A stretch of DNA of 13,617 nt from Deltaproteobacteria bacterium (GTDB taxonomy: Bacteria; Desulfobacterota; Desulfobacteria; Desulfobacterales; ETH-SRB1), in assembly GCA_030627405.1 (NCBI GenBank), contig DAOUSD010000017.1, forward strand, positions 1 through 13,617. The letters are read 5' to 3'. Positions 12,677 to 13,617 of this stretch are shown here, one piece after another (position 1 is the first letter of the stretch; every line of letters starts with the position of its first letter). A program made the translations under genes and the position numbers. The notes below the pieces were generated by a model. That model worked only from the letters and a program-made list of their open reading frames with translations. It made no database searches and was not told the origin of the DNA.

Positions 12677-13411
12677 TTATTCAAGCTCCTCTGAAAGAAT
12701 AATCGCCTCAGCAACACAACGCATTGATTTTCGAGTATCCATACTGCGCTTTCGAATCCAGCGATACGCCTCCTCTCCGGTTTTATTCCGCCGGTTCATG
12801 AGGACATCCTTTGCACGATCTACCAGCTTACGTGTTTCAAGTTCTTCCTGAACAACCTTGGTTTTTACCATGAGTTCCGTATTAAGTATCGCCACAGCCG
12901 CCTGATTTGCCACAGTAATTATCAAGTTGACTTCTGTTTCAGAAAATTTATGCCGGCTTGCTGTAAAACAGTTTAATACACCTATCACTTTTTCATCCTT
13001 GACTTGAAGAGGTATGCTAACCATTGATACAAGCCCAAGTTTCTTTGCCATTGCTTTTTCCTTGAATCTAGGCTCATCAAGTACATTCTCGACAATTAGC
13101 GGCCTTTTTTGGGTAGCCACAAAGCCAACAACTCCTTCATCCATGTTTAGCGATCTGTCTTTCATATACTCAGGGTCAATGCTTTGAGAAGCTTTTAGTC
13201 GTATCATTGTGGGATTAACCCTTTCGTCTATAAGCCACAATGAACAAATTTCAACTCCGGTTACCCTTGCCGTAACCATAACAATAAGCTTAAGGAGATC
13301 TTCCAGATACAGGTCGGAAGTAATGGCCCTGCTGATATCCATAAGGGCTTTTATGTATTTGTCTTGAGTTTCTGGCATGTTTATATGTTTTCCAATATCT
13401 AAAAAATTCAC
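12677..13411 (-). CDS. GAF-ANTAR putative RNA-binding antiterminator
   Basis: A 244-aa regulator with an N-terminal GAF sensor domain (about 18-180, with LLKLIVMVTARVTG, GVVGFVATQKRPLIVENV and VSIPLQVKDEKVIGVLNC) and a C-terminal ANTAR domain (about 190-244, with RKLVDRAKDVLMNRR and KRSMDTRKSMRCVAEAII). ANTAR proteins bind paired hexaloop hairpins in leader RNAs and prevent termination, often in nitrogen or alternative-substrate metabolism. The ligand of this GAF domain is unknown. There is no receiver domain, so it is probably controlled by ligand or partner rather than phosphorylation. The longest frame starts at a GTG (13411). An ATG at 13378 (MPETQDKY) is an alternative giving 233 aa, and neither has a strong ribosome site. 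It is convergent with the lipid genes and no target leader is recognisable, so its targets probably lie elsewhere. Confidence 0.85.
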   Translation of the reverse strand: MNFLDIGKHINMPETQDKYIKALMDISRAITSDLYLEDLLKLIVMVTARVTGVEICSLWLIDERVNPTMIRLKASQSIDPEYMKDRSLNMDEGVVGFVATQKRPLIVENVLDEPRFKEKAMAKKLGLVSMVSIPLQVKDEKVIGVLNCFTASRHKFSETEVNLIITVANQAAVAILNTELMVKTKVVQEELETRKLVDRAKDVLMNRRNKTGEEAYRWIRKRSMDTRKSMRCVAEAIILSEELE

Positions 13412-13539
13412 GGCATTGTTAATTTTGGATAGTTTTATATATCACAATGCGTTGAAATAATACAATAAAAATTGTTTAAATCTATTCTTATTTAGGGCTC
13501 GCTCAAAAATAACTTCACATTTTGATGCGCCGATCCATC

Positions 13540-13617
13540 CCGCATGGCTGCGTTGCTCGTTGGTTAAATAGCCTGCTATTCGCCCTCCTCGCGCCTTGCC
13601 ATGCGTACGCCTCAACA
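13540..13617. repeat. Second palindromic dispersed repeat, cut by the window end
   Basis: The core shares blocks with the element at 3845-4013: gcgttgc, then an atagcc-tgctat apex, cgcc, and tcgcgccttg in the same order and spacing. Its own arms gcatggc and gccatgc, on either side of the apex, are complementary. It appears to be another member of the same palindromic family lying upstream of the ANTAR gene, with its right part outside the window. Confidence 0.65.

Overview
The window looks like a piece of bacterial chromosome, probably from a Desulfobacterota (deltaproteobacterial) organism or metagenome bin. That placement is inference. It rests on the moderate-to-low GC content, a PUFA-synthase-like megasynthase, heptanucleotide repeats of the kind common in sediment anaerobes, palindromic dispersed repeats, and a GAF-ANTAR regulator. 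No rRNA or tRNA gene is present to settle it.

Left third (1-3511): an integron. A complete integron integrase gene (intI, 2534-3511, + strand) is divergent from a cassette array on the - strand. Reading away from intI there is an attI-type junction (core 2118-2124), then cassette 1 (2123-748) with a 427-aa predicted membrane protein and a short attC of about 61 bp. Cassette 2 (747-151) follows, with a 77-aa coiled-coil-like protein and a longer attC of about 125 bp. A third cassette starts at 150 and runs off the left edge. The cassette junctions agree with each other: closing each cassette into a circle gives core sites whose two halves are complementary. Candidate promoters for the array (Pc) and for intI lie about 45-100 bp upstream of intI and face each other.

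Middle (3512-4228): 717 bp without a confident gene. It holds a weak hairpin after intI, a 169-bp palindromic MITE-like element with inverted ends of about 29 bp, and a possible promoter for the next gene.

Right part (4229-12534): two fatty-acid/polyketide genes on the + strand. The first encodes a 2353-aa PfaC-like megasynthase with the order KS - CLF-like KS - AT - four FabA-type hot-dog domains, where the second and fourth keep the catalytic His/Glu pair. The second encodes a 346-aa KASIII/OleA-like condensing enzyme with an intact Cys-His-Asn triad. Together they suggest production of a long-chain (poly)unsaturated lipid or hydrocarbon. ACP, ketoreductase and enoylreductase functions (PfaA, PfaD) are absent and must be encoded elsewhere. 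Short tandem repeats sit in each of the three main interdomain linkers of the megasynthase, and heptamer repeats flank the KASIII gene.

Far right (12677-13617): a GAF-ANTAR putative RNA-binding antiterminator on the - strand, then a second, cut-off palindromic repeat related to the one at 3845-4013.
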